From Eublepharis macularius (lineage: Eukaryota; Chordata; Lepidosauria; Squamata; Eublepharidae): a stretch of 64,000 nucleotides of DNA. Position numbers and translations under genes: made by a program. The stretch lies in contig NC_072801.1 of the NCBI RefSeq assembly GCF_028583425.1, forward strand, positions 64,495,766 to 64,559,765. The letters run 5' to 3'. Shown piece by piece: positions 1-10,276 of this stretch. The notes under the pieces were generated by a model that was not told where the DNA came from, ran no database searches, and was given only the letters and a program-made list of their open reading frames with translations. How positions within the stretch are numbered: position 1 is the stretch's first letter; every line of letters begins with the position of its first letter.

Positions 1-171
1 GCAACCAACACACCTCACAGTAAGGGTGTGTCACAGACTGCCACACTTACTAGGCCTGGAAGTTAAAGAGCACAGGTGTTCCATACACATCCCTACCATT
101 TGGCACTCCCAACATTTCTCTGTGCATGAAATACTGTAGGTAAGATAAGATGTAAGTTGGCTGTTCATGGC

Positions 172-1527
172 CTAAAGGACAGCCAAGGATGCTGTCTCTT
201 CTCCATGGAGTGACTGGTGTTCTAAAAGCAGCACTTTAGAGCCAAAGCTGAGCCCACAGACAGCACACGTGTTAGGTTTTTCTCCTGTGTGAGTCCTCTT
301 GTGTTTGGTCAAGGTGGAGCTGTCGCAAAACCCCTTGTCACAGTAGGGGCATTTATAAGGGCGTTCCCCTGTGTGGAGTCTCCGGTGGATGACCAGCTGT
401 GACCACTGGCGGAAGGCCCGGCCACAGTCAGGACACCCAAAAGGTTTCTCCCCAGTATGGGTCCGGTGGTGGTTCAGGTAAACAGAGCTCAGGACAAACC
501 CTTTCCCACACACGTCACACTTGTAGGGTTTCTCCCCCGTGTGGCTTCGGCGGTGAATAATGAGCGAGGATGTATCGGTAAACCCTTTGCCACAATCCTC
601 ACACTTGTAGGGCCGCTCCCCCGTATGGCTCCTCTGGTGTGTCACAAGGTGGGAGCTGAGGCTGAAGCTCTTTCCACATTCCAAGCACTGGTGGGGTTTC
701 TCCCCTGTGTGGATCCTCTGGTGCTTCTTCAGGGTAGAGTTCTCGATGAAGCTCTTCCCGCAGTCGGGACACTTGTAAGGTCGTTCCCCGGTATGGATTC
801 TCTGATGCTGAATCAGGTGTGAACTTTGGCCGAATCTTTTCTGGCACATGGGGCACTGATAAGGTTTGTCCCGCGCATGATACCTCTGGTGCCGGACCAG
901 ATTAGAGGCCTCGCTGAAGTTGATCCCGCACTGGCCACACCTGTACGGCTTCTCCCCCGTATGAATTCTTTGGTGTTTCAGGAGATTGGAGTACAGGCTA
1001 AAGGTTTTGCCACAATCAGAGCAGCTGTGAGCAACTCCATTGGTTGCAATGGCTGTGGCCTCCCCATTGGTATCAATGAGATAGGCCATCTCTGTCACAT
1101 GGGTCCTCTGGTGTACCCGCAGCCTTGCACTCTCGTCAAAGCTCTTTCCGCATTTGGTGCATTTGTAAGGCTTGTCCCCCGTGTGAATTCTCCGGTGTCT
1201 AAGCAGGATTGAGCTGCGGTTAAAAGTCTTCCCGCACTCGGGACATTTGTAAGGTTTCTCTCCTGTGTGGATTCTCTCATGCTCTGCGAGGTTGTTGCTT
1301 CGAGTGAACCTTTTGCCGCAATGAGAGCACTTGTAGGGCTTCTCGCCCGTATGGATTTTCTCGTGCTGGACAAGATTAGAAGTCTTTGTGAAAGTCTTCC
1401 TGCAGATGGAACACTTGTAGAGGGCTGTCTCGCCTCCAACATCCTCCATACAATCTGGGACGGGGCCTTCAATGGTCCTGGATATATCCTTGGAATTATG
1501 CATAACCAAGTCCTCCTCTTGCTCCAT
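172..1527 (-). CDS. C2H2 zinc-finger protein, 14 fingers (last coding exon)
   Basis: This encodes a probable nuclear DNA-binding transcription factor. From the ATG at 1527 the frame gives 451 residues: an acidic N-terminal stretch of about 35 residues with no visible KRAB or SCAN box, then 14 C2H2 fingers, mostly joined by the classical TGEKPY linker. Fingers 4 and 5 are separated by an atypical spacer of about 23 residues (containing DTNGEATAIATNG), which splits the array into blocks of 4 and 10. The open frame continues upstream of the ATG to about 1671 without an ATG start. A good splice acceptor on the minus strand just upstream (exon would begin near 1553) suggests that the frame upstream is intron and that further 5' exons exist. 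The stop is at 172-174. I cannot name the orthologue; the human integrin cluster also has zinc-finger neighbours, but fingers alone do not identify one. Confidence 0.95.
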   Translation of the reverse strand: MEQEEDLVMHNSKDISRTIEGPVPDCMEDVGGETALYKCSICRKTFTKTSNLVQHEKIHTGEKPYKCSHCGKRFTRSNNLAEHERIHTGEKPYKCPECGKTFNRSSILLRHRRIHTGDKPYKCTKCGKSFDESARLRVHQRTHVTEMAYLIDTNGEATAIATNGVAHSCSDCGKTFSLYSNLLKHQRIHTGEKPYRCGQCGINFSEASNLVRHQRYHARDKPYQCPMCQKRFGQSSHLIQHQRIHTGERPYKCPDCGKSFIENSTLKKHQRIHTGEKPHQCLECGKSFSLSSHLVTHQRSHTGERPYKCEDCGKGFTDTSSLIIHRRSHTGEKPYKCDVCGKGFVLSSVYLNHHRTHTGEKPFGCPDCGRAFRQWSQLVIHRRLHTGERPYKCPYCDKGFCDSSTLTKHKRTHTGEKPNTCAVCGLSFGSKVLLLEHQSLHGEETASLAVL

Positions 1528-2704
1528 TTTAGAAGTCAGGAGGATGAGCAATCCTGGTGGGAGATTGGAGAGACAATAAATAGGGATTGTACAAGCACCA
1601 TCATAATATCCATCAAAAAAGAGACTGGTCCCTGTGCCAATTATAAAAGCAACAAGACCACCCAGAAACAAGGTAGAGAAGATCTCTAGCTACTTCCAAG
1701 TATGCAAAAAAAAAAAAAGAAAAAGCTCTTCAGACTTTGATCAAAAGAAGATAACCCCATTTGATGATACTTACGGTTGGTAGTCCATTTTTATTTAAGG
1801 ATATCCTCATTTTGGACTTGTTATTAATTATCACGTTTGAAAATATTTAAAAAATCGAGAAGGTTCCTTATTGAGGACGATTCTTGATTCGTACAGTGCA
1901 AATGAAAAAAAATGAGGTAAAATATTTTTAAAAGATTAATTTTAAATTAATTTCTCTGAAACCCCTTCCTTGTTCTTACAAAAGAGGCTAACTTTACCAA
2001 TGCTTCCATATGCAGAGTTCTTAGGGAACTCAATCTATATGAAATAGTAATCTGTATCAAATAGGTTTAATGTACGTTTCAAGCTATAACTGTGATTATA
2101 AAATGCAATAAAATAATTGAAAAAATGTAGATATTTTTTAAGTTGAGTTCTCTTATTGAAGTAGGGAGTTTATTTCTTCTTGTGTTCTTCATTTTATGGC
2201 ACAAAATTTACACTTTGGATGTCTCATGGCTACAACAAAGAATAGAGTTTGACTTGTTAGAACCGATATTGGCTCAGTGGACAGAAAACCAGTATTTTAC
2301 CTGAGACTTTAGGTTGCCATGGATCACTGCATGGCCTTTGACAAACAGTGCGTGCTCCTAGTCTCGCATCTGCTGTCTGCAAACTGACAACATACAGAGA
2401 TCTTGAGAAGCCTGAGAATATTAAGAGTGGCTAGAAATCTGTTCTCAGTCTCATCCCCTACAGTCCAGTCAGAAGAATTCATACTAACCTATCACACTGG
2501 CTGGTTGTAAGGACAGGTTCAGATCATATGCACAAAGTGTTTTGGACTTTCAAGCACATCAATTAAACTTATTTTAACCCTCCGTGGGGAGGAAGTGAGC
2601 ACACCACAGGCTCGCTGCAGCTGTTTATCAGTGAAGAAAATCAGCCTGGGGATTTCTGGGTTAGCCCATCTATTCCAGAATGCCGGTTCTTATGTGTGCT
2701 AATT
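1528..2704. other. AT-rich spacer or intron upstream of the zinc-finger exon
   Basis: No gene or recognised repeat is seen, apart from a short A-run near 1707-1720. It probably holds intron sequence of the minus-strand zinc-finger gene. Confidence 0.4.
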
Positions 2705-2887
2705 AGGGTTGTTAGCTCCAGGTTGGGAAATTCCTGGAGATTTGGGGGTGGAGCCTGCAGAGGGCAGGATTTGGGGAAGGGAGGGGCCTCATCAGGTTAT
2801 AAAGCCATCCTCCAAAGCTGCCACTTGCTCCAAGAGGTCGGTTGTAATTTTGGGAGATCTCCAGCCAGCAGCTGGAGGTTGGCAACC
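2705..2887 (-). repeat. AGGGTTGCCA-family repeat
   Basis: The interior has the typical words of this family (CTGGAGATCTCC and the segment before CAGCCATTTTCTCC, here diverged), read on the minus strand. It ends in GGTTGGCAACC. Similar copies recur at 3695, 3982, 7185, 35868, 59290 and 62240. Confidence 0.7.
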
Positions 2888-2899
2888 GTAAAATCTGCC

Positions 2900-3420
2900 A
2901 AATCCTCCTTACAGGCTGCTCATGCTGCCCCGTGGCTGGAAGTTCTGCTTGCATCTCCCACTCCCAGCCTTCCTCCTTCCAAGCCCCCCACAGCCTCTCT
3001 CTGCCACCGGATCCCCCTGCCCTGCAGCCCGCCCCCCAGCCTCACCTCTCCCCCTCCGATCCCTGCTCTCCCCCTCTCCTCGTAACTTACCGAACTCGAT
3101 GATGTCCCAGGCATCACCCCCTCCCCCCGGGTGGCTTTTGCAAAAAGCCCACCGAGAGGACTGCAAAGAACATTTGGAGGGAGGCACAGAAAGGAAGGTG
3201 CAACGTTTATTAAAGCCCCCCTCCTCTTTTTTCCTGCCCACACCACCTAAAGCTGCAGGAACAGTAAGCGGGCAGCCCGAGAGCCGGCTCTCTGTGGTTT
3301 TAACTCTTTGACTCCCACCCTTTTTTGTTTTTTTAAACTCCTCAGCGGATTTCCCCCCAACACATATCAGAAGAATACGGTGCTAGCGTTGGAAGCAAAA
3401 TCCACCCACGCCAATTGCCC
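2900..3420. other. GC-rich, C-rich non-repeat block with a minus-strand splice donor
   Basis: This is a pyrimidine-rich plus strand that matches no repeat family used elsewhere in the window. On the minus strand a consensus donor (GTAAGT) follows the short segment near 3092-3130. It may be a 5' exon or promoter region of the zinc-finger gene; no coding assignment is possible. Confidence 0.3.
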
Positions 3421-3439
3421 CCTAATATAACCACCACCA

Positions 3440-3560
3440 CCTTCTTCATCTTCTTCTAAAAACATGTATTAGCTGCCTTTCCTCCAAAGGTGCTCAAGGC
3501 GGGTCACAAAGTAAAATATAAACAATGTAAATATATCTGAAAGAACAACAATTAAGAACA
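3440..3560 (-). repeat. LINE 3'-tail fragment (family uncertain)
   Basis: The words GGTGCTCAAGGCGGGT followed by AT-rich sequence resemble the reverse complement of LINE 3' ends seen at 9780 and 38265. Confidence 0.35.
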
Positions 3561-3694
3561 GAGTTAAAACACACATTTAAAAGTTGCCCCACCTGAGCTC
3601 ATGTGATCTGAAGAGAAACCAGAATATGATTACTCTGGTTTCTCCTCAGATTGCATAAATCTTAACAGCTCAGGACAGTGGAGGGATTTGAACT

Positions 3695-3921
3695 AGGGTT
3701 GCCAACCTCCAGGTAGTGGCTGGAGATCTCCCGGAATTACAACTCGTCTCCAGGCCACAGAGATCAATTCACCTGGAGAAAATGGCTACTTTTGGGGGTG
3801 GACTCTATGGAATTATGTCATGCCATGGTTCTTTCCCTCCCCAAACCCCACTTTCTCCAGGTTTCTCCAGCTTTCACGCCCCAGATCTCCAGGAATTTCT
3901 CAACTTGGAGCTGGCAACCCT
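3695..3921 (+). repeat. AGGGTTGCCA-family repeat
   Basis: A near-complete copy that starts AGGGTTGCCAACCTCC and ends CTGGCAACCCT, so the ends are inverted. The body includes the segments before TTCACCTGGAGAAAATGGC and CTCCAGGAATTTC. Confidence 0.8.
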
Positions 3922-3981
3922 AATTTGAACCAAGGTAATATCAAGAGCTGGTGTGGAGAGTGTTGGATTTCAACCAAATAT

Positions 3982-4196
3982 AGGGTTCCCAACCTGCAGA
4001 TGGGCTTGGGGATCTCCCGGAATTACAACTGATCTCCAGGCCATAGAGATCAGTTCCCCTGGAGAAAATGGCTGCTTTGGAGGGTAGACTCTATGGCACT
4101 ATACCCATTGAGGCCCCTCCTCTCCCCAAACTCCACTCTTTCCAGGCTCCACCCCCAAAATCTCCAGGAATTTCCTAACCCAGAGCTGGCAACCCT
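3982..4196 (+). repeat. AGGGTTGCCA-family repeat
   Basis: A second full-length copy in the same orientation, about 60 bp after the previous one. It has the same inverted ends and body. Confidence 0.8.
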
Positions 4197-4199
4197 CAA

Positions 4200-5035
4200 T
4201 AGGTGGCCTTGGGCAAGCCACTCCTCTCAGCCCCAGCTCCCCAGCTGTATTGTTGAGGTAATAATAACACAGACTTTGTTCTCTGCTCTGAGTGGGGCAC
4301 TAATCTGTCTACAGAGTGATATGGTCCCTAAACAAAGCTTTGGCGCTCTCCTGGTGTGAGAACATTCCACATATTTGTGATATCAAATTGAGCTACTAGG
4401 AAACAAGACATAGCAAAGTCTGGGAAGGAACACAAGGTTATAAACACTGGAAGCTGTTACAGTTCAACAGATAAACACCTGTGAAAGCCTGAAAAAGAAA
4501 TAGTTATGATACTGGCAAAGTGATATTGAGTTACAGCAGGATGCCTTTTGTTTAGCACAACAGAAATAAAATTGGCATGGATGGGGCCCAGACATGACAT
4601 TTATAAGTACATTTATTATTTTCTTAAACTCAATTCACCTACCTCCCTTTTTGCCTGAATCTGCCTTGCTTTTCTTCATCGTTAATTCCACCACTGCCCA
4701 GTTGAGGGCTGGTTTGTGTCCTGCTATCTGCAGCCAGTCCTTAGTTCTTGCTCATTCTTGATTTTTAGTTTTGTGGAGATGCAGGATTTTTTTTTTAAAA
4801 CCCCACTATTTCCACAGACCTGCTGTAGCCCGCAACCCATTTCCAAAAGCTGCCTTCAGTGACTCAGACCATTGATCTATCTAGCTACGCATCGTCCAGC
4901 AATTCAGGAGTCCTCACAGACTTCCTGCACAGAGTGGACTTTTTCAGTTCTGCTACCCATAAACCTTCAGGTCGAGCCAGGGACTGAATGTGACCTCTAT
5001 TACATTTTTGCTATGCCCTTCAGTTTCCCATCCTT
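4200..5035. other. Intergenic sequence without recognised features
   Basis: No convincing gene, RNA or repeat is seen. Short open frames here lack family similarity or splice support. Confidence 0.4.
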
Positions 5036-5039
5036 TAGT

Positions 5040-5250
5040 CATCTGGTGGCTTTTAATTCTGTCATTCCTTCAAGGAACTTGGGAAGGAGCATAAATTATT
5101 ACCTCTTCCTTCATTTTATCCTAACAACACTCTTGTGAGGTAGGTTAGATTGAGACTATGTGGTGGAGGTCACCAAGTATGACAAGCATGGATTTGAACC
5201 TTGGTCTTCTCAGTCCCAGTTCAGGTCTCTAACCACCACACTGCACTGTT
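5040..5250 (-). repeat. tRNA-derived SINE, minus orientation
   Basis: It shares the words CTTGTGAGGTAGGTTAGA and GGATTTGAACC...TCTAACCACCACACTGCACTG with the plus-strand copies at 48331 and 51341, read in reverse. The tRNA-like B-box (GGTTCAAATCC on the minus strand) is recognisable but diverged. Confidence 0.65.
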
Positions 5251-5763
5251 CAGAGTACCAGGCACGTACTCGATGTCCCCTCACTGGTCTTGTCAGGGAT
5301 GCTTGCACAATCTCCACTGTATAGATAAAAGAAATGCATGTAGGAAACTGGGTTTTTTTTGTTTCCTTCAGTTAAATGGCAATTTATTTTTAGGTACTTT
5401 TATTTTGAGCAATTTACCTATGAATATTTTATTGATTTTCATGTAAGAAAAAGTAAAGAGAAAATAAAAATAGAATAACTGAAAACTCATCCCTGCAATA
5501 AAAAATGGTATTGAATACGTTACAACAAACGTAGGTGAAATGTTGAGTTTTTTCTAATCATCTTTTTTTGTTGATTTGTCTACAAGAGTGGCTGCATCAA
5601 AAAGGGAGCCCAATCCAGAACTAAAAGGATTTTGTGAGCTTCTTGTTTTCCCTTTTGACTTTTGAAGAGACTGGCTTCCCACTGTTTTCCTAGTGCGGTT
5701 CTGTGGTCTGTAAAAATTATTTAAGAATGCTGAATGTTACTAAATTGAATGACTAATGCATCT

Positions 5764-5912
5764 AGGGTTGCCAACTCTGGTTTGGGAAATTCCTGGAGTT
5801 TTGGGGGTGAGGTTTGGGGAAGGGAGAGACATCAGAAGGTATAATGCCATAGAGTCTGCCCTTCAAAGCAGCCATTTTCTCCAGGGGAACTGACCTCTGT
5901 AGTCCAGGGTTG
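5764..5912 (-). repeat. AGGGTTGCCA-family repeat, truncated
   Basis: It begins AGGGTTGCCAACTCTGG and carries the minus-strand body (GGAAATTCCTGGAG and CAGCCATTTTCTCCAGGGGAACTGA). It stops before the second terminus. Confidence 0.7.
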
Positions 5913-6319
5913 ACCGGGACATTGCATTTTTCTCATACTACAGATGCTAATTTTCTGCAGTCTGCACACATGCTCTATCAAGCTAGTTACAACATGTATT
6001 GTAGCTAGCTTCCTGACACTCTAATTTTCCTTTGAAGTTTCTCTGCTTGAGAACTGCTGCTTAGGGTTGCTAGGTCCCTTGGAACCCAACCCAGGGGACA
6101 GTACCTGGGAGAGGAGTACCCGGGGGAGAGGACTTACCTTGCTTGAGCACTCCGGAGCTTTTCCTTGTCATGCTGGTAATAACATCATTCCTGGCATGAC
6201 AAGGAAGAGCTCCTGGGCCCATTCCCTGTGCTCCCCTCCCCCCGGCCAGGTGAATGGTGACGTAGGTTGGCGGATGGGATCAGGGGATCCAGCTTTAGCA
6301 ACACTTAAGTCAGTGATGG

Positions 6320-6480
6320 AATGTCCTGGAAGATTAAAATGATCTCCCACTGGTTTTTGAATGTTGTGTGATTTTTTAAATAGCAGATTTATGTCCATTT
6401 ATACTTTTGTGAAGGGACTGACCTGTTTGTCCAATATAGAGAGCTGAAGGGCATTTCTGACACTTGATGGCTTATATAAT
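6320..6480 (-). mobile_element. Penelope-like element remnant
   Basis: The minus-strand translation contains [16 protein letters not shown], a stretch typical of the GIY-YIG endonuclease region of Penelope-like elements. A better copy lies at 23083-23585. This is a broken fragment. Confidence 0.6.
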
Positions 6481-6599
6481 GTTGGAAGATGAACAAGTGA
6501 AGGAGGCTGAGATGGTCTAGCTGGTGCTGTCAGGTCCAGTGATTGTGTTGTTGGGGTGAATATCTGTACCATCAAGTGTCCTACCCCACTATTTCCCTT

Positions 6600-7130
6600 T
6601 TCCCCGTACTCTGCATGTGGAGATTCCCTTTAGTCACTATGGCTAGTAGCCACTGGTGGACCTCTCCTCCATGAATTTGTCTAGTCCCCTTCAAAAGCCA
6701 TCTATGCTAGTGCCCATCACTACATTCACTGGCAGTAAATTTTACAAGGTAGTAAAGTACTTCCTTTGAGCTTCCTAAATCTATTACCCATCAACTTCAT
6801 TGACGACCCTCAGTGCTAGTATTATGGGAGAGGAGGGAAAACTCTCCCTGTCCCATTTATCTGCCCCCCTACAAATAATTTTATAAAACTGTCATGTCAT
6901 TTTCTCCCTCTAAACTAAAAAGTCCCAAACTCCATAGCCTGGAGTCCCAAGTCCCAAACTCCATACAGCCTGGAAAATCCACAACAACCATCCATAGCCT
7001 TTCCTCATAGGAATGGCGCTCCAACACTCTAATCGCTTCAGCTTCCATTTTCTATTCTCCTCCTCTGCAATTTCTTTTTGAACTGTATCCAGAAATGAGG
7101 CTCTATCATAGCTATGTCTGTTTCATAAAA
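6600..7130 (+). repeat. Unnamed interspersed repeat
   Basis: The words CATGAATTTGTCTAGTCCCC and GCCCATCACTACATTC recur in related form near 60700. The sequence is non-coding and I cannot place the family; it may be a LINE 3' UTR. Confidence 0.5.
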
Positions 7131-7184
7131 TGAATTGCTGACTCAAGTTATAAAGATTCCTTCCTCTTTCCCTGGTGGACAAGT

Positions 7185-7402
7185 AGGGTTGCCAGTCTCC
7201 AGGTGAGACCTGGCGACTTCCCAGAATTACATTTTATCTCCAGACTACAGAGATCAGTTCCTCTGTAGAATATGGCTGTTGTAGAGGGTGTTCTGTCAGG
7301 CATTATACTCTGTTGAGGTCCCTCCCCTTCCCCAAACCCAGCCTTCCCAGGCTTCACTCCCTCCCCAACCTTCAGATATCCCAACCCAGAGCTGGCAACG
7401 CT
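7185..7402 (+). repeat. AGGGTTGCCA-family repeat
   Basis: A full-length copy starting AGGGTTGCCAGTCTCCAG and ending GAGCTGGCAACGCT. Confidence 0.75.
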
Positions 7403-7520
7403 ACCTGGAGAAAAATACTGCTTTGGAGGGTGAGCTCTATGGCCTAATAACCAGCTGAGGTCCCTCTCCTCCCCAAACCCTGCCCTTTCCAGGCTCAACC
7501 CCCAGAAATTTCCCAACCTA
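7403..7520 (+). repeat. AGGGTTGCCA-family repeat, 3' half
   Basis: A partial copy directly abutting the previous one. It contains CTGCTTTGGAGGGTGAGCTC through AATTTCCCAACC. Confidence 0.7.
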
Positions 7521-7537
7521 GCAAGAAGAAAGGATGA

Positions 7538-7698
7538 AGTTGCCAACAAGCCTTGAGAAAAATGTCCTGTCCCTTTTATAGAGGCTAATGTATGGAAATG
7601 GGCAGTTGAAGTTTTTCATGGCATGGAGGTAAATGTCATCTCATTAAGCTTTGATTCAAGGAATGGGACATTTTTCTCTAGGCCTGTTGGCAACCCTA
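7538..7698. repeat. GTTGCCAAC-ended repeat with GGGACA core
   Basis: A short inverted-ended element (GTTGCCAACAAGCC ... GTTGGCAACCCT) whose interior differs from the AGGGTTGCCA family and includes TTTTTCATGGCATGGAGG. Relatives lie at 14607 and 62090. Confidence 0.6.
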
Positions 7699-8082
7699 GC
7701 CTAGGGGCCTGATTTTTGTTTAATTTTAATATTTGCTCCATTTGCTCCAGACAAATTCCCAAATCATTTTTAACCTATTAATTGCAAATGCAAACCTGCT
7801 CAGTGTTGTTATGATGATAAAGGACCTTTTATTTTTGAAGTTCAGTGTCTGCTCCATCTTAAGCAAGAGCAGACAGAAGCAACATCTGCATTTTAAAAAG
7901 TTTGGAAATTGACCTATAAATAAACTGGCTAATTTTGTAAATTTACAACACATGACATCCCTGTCTCCATGGGTAGAAAGGGGAAGTTTAATAATGTTTT
8001 TTTTAAAAAACCATGAGCATGGTGGATTGTGTGCCGTCTGGATTCTTAGTTTACCGTTTAGCTATGACCATACTGTAAAATG

Positions 8083-8517
8083 CAGGGCTCATTTTGAGGG
8101 GGAATGCACAGGAACACAGTTCTGGCAGGTCCCCAAAGAGGTCACATGACAGGTGGCCCCGCCCACCTGACCCTCGACTATTTTGGGCCCGTTTCAGCCT
8201 GAACTGGGGCCGAAACGGCCCAGATCGGGCCTCTGACAGGTGGTGGATCACTCTGTCACTCAGCAGCGGCCTGATCGTGAAAATTTTGGGCCCCTTTTCA
8301 GCCATTTTCAGCCCCTTTTTGCCATTTTGGGCCCAATTTTGGCCCTGAATGGCCAGGATTCGGTCCAAAACAGCCAGGATAGGTGATGTCAGGGAGTGTG
8401 GCATATGAAAATCAATTATGCTAATAACCCACTTCTGGTGATGGCAAGGGGTGTGGCATATGCTAATGAGTTATGCTAATGAGTTCCTCCAGCTCTTTTT
8501 CTACGAAATTACCCCTG
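8083..8517. mobile_element. Non-autonomous hAT-like element
   Basis: It runs from CAGGGCTCATTTTG to CCCTG and is flanked by a perfect 8-bp duplication GTAAAATG (8075-8082 and 8518-8525). An 8-bp target duplication with CAGGG...CCCTG ends fits the hAT superfamily. It has no transposase and its interior diverges from the 260-300 bp copies elsewhere. Confidence 0.8.
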
Positions 8518-9089
8518 GTAAAATGTATGATTTGGCTTCCTAAGCTATGCATTTCAGATTAATCTGCACAATTCTGAAAACAGTCAAAGTTTCTTCCACA
8601 CAAAGCTTTCAAACTGGAATTATTTTCTTGAGCGTCCACTTGACATTGTCCCCTAACCATCCACTTTCCAGGCTTTCCTCTGCTTTGCAGTGATCTCTCC
8701 CAGGCTTGGTTTGATACAATGTTTTTGTAAAGCTCACAGTCAAAGCATGCCATTTGGACACGAGGCATACATTTCTAAGGCCTCTTTGCAGCCATTTTCC
8801 TTGCCTCAGCTCCTGCTCCCAGCGTTCAGTGCCAGAGGGCCTTTTGGGGCTTCTTTTGAACCAGCAGTGGCTAGATCACTATAAAGCAATAACGGTCTAA
8901 CAACAATCTGTTGCCTTGATTTAATAACTCCTCTGAATTTCCAGCTTTTGTTTTTAAAAATTAAGTCTCTAGCCCATTTCATTGTGGAGATACCTTTCCT
9001 TTAATATGTCTGCAGGGAAAAGTGCTAGAGACTTTTTTTTAAAAAAAATGAAAGGTGGGAATTCAGACGAGTTAATACAGTTTAGCTCT

Positions 9090-9842
9090 AAATCATTACA
9101 ATGTTGCACGATAGTGCTCTAGCAATCTCAACCTGGGTTCATGCCATGGTAACATTGAGACTAGGCTATTATAATGCACTCTACCTAGGTCTCCCCTCGA
9201 AATCAACTTGGATACTCAAGCAGGTGCAGAACGCCACAGCTTGGTTATTGTCAGGGACTAGGCAGAGCATGCATATCACTCCTATTCTGCAGTAGGGGAC
9301 CAAATCAGCCTGCGGCGAAGCTCAGGAGTGCTCTCAGGGTGGCGCAATGACATCAGTGACGTCGCCGCACTGCCCTAGGAGCGTACCTAGGAGGCTCGTT
9401 TCTGTGCCTTCCTCCCCCACTAATCAGGTAAGTGGAGGCAGGGTGGGGGGTGGAGGTTAGGAAGGCTCCCACTCTCCTGGCTTTCCACCAACTATGCTAA
9501 CCTGAATTATTTAAGAAGGCTTTTTTACAGTTAGGAGGGCTGTACGGTAAGGAAATGATGCTTTGGTAAAGGATAGGGACTGTAGACTAGACTTCTGTGT
9601 GCTGTCTGTTACTGTAAGTATGCTCTTACTAGGTAATTTCTGCACTATTTAACATGTCATGTTAATTGCTTATGCTTTGTTTAGCTCTGCATCAGATTTC
9701 TACTTGTTTTCACATATTATGCTATCCAAACCCTATAGCCTTGTTTATTGTCCTAGCTGCAGATCATAGTAATTTATACTATGTAATTCGCCTTGAGTCT
9801 CAGTGAGAAAGGCGCACTATAAACAAATACAATAAAATAAGC
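9090..9842 (+). mobile_element. L2/CR1-clade LINE 3' fragment
   Basis: The frame near 9101-9295 contains LGYYNALYLGLPSK and LKQVQNATAWLL, the C-terminal reverse-transcriptase stretch of L2/CR1-type LINEs. The segment ends in a CGCCTTGAGTCTCAGTGAGA tail with AATAAAATAA. The middle (about 9300-9500) does not match and is probably a later insertion. The element is 5'-truncated and decayed. Confidence 0.6.
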
Positions 9843-9959
9843 TTAACACTGGTACTGGAGGGAAATGGCTGACATTCAGTGTGTGACAGCCAAGGATAGT
9901 TCAGGGGAAATGATCACAGTGTGGAAGCAGGCCAGGTTTCTAGCTCTCATGGACAGATG

Positions 9960-10268
9960 CAGGGTTTTTTTTCAGCGGGAACGCGGTGGAACGGAGTTCC
10001 GGTACCTCTTGAAAACAATCACATGGCCGGTGGCCCCGCCCCTGATCTCCAGACAGAGGGGAGTTTAGATTGCCCTTCACGCCGTGGGCACGGAGGGCAA
10101 TCTAAACTCCCCTCTGTCTGGAGATCAGGGGGCGGGGCCACCAGCCATGTGATCATTTTTGCTGAGGGCGATTTAAACTTTAAAAAACTCCCCCCTTATT
10201 CCAGCTGACCCAAAGTGATGTCATTGTGCGGTCCTGGGTTCCACCACCTCTTTTCCCAAAAAGCCCTG
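9960..10268. mobile_element. Non-autonomous hAT-like fold-back element
   Basis: Ends are CAGGG and CCCTG, with a perfect 8-bp duplication GACAGATG on each side. Inside, two arms of about 60 bp around GGGGAGTTTAGATTGCCC form a palindrome. Confidence 0.88.
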
Positions 10269-10276
10269 GACAGATG

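Noticed and set aside
457-1689. Several plus-strand frames of 120-140 residues
   Set aside because: They are antisense to the zinc-finger array; their periodic look comes from the repeated finger codons.
6067-6342. 91-residue plus-strand frame
   Set aside because: It overlaps an inverted-repeat segment (CTTGTCATG...CATGACAAG) and a Penelope-like remnant, and has no family match.
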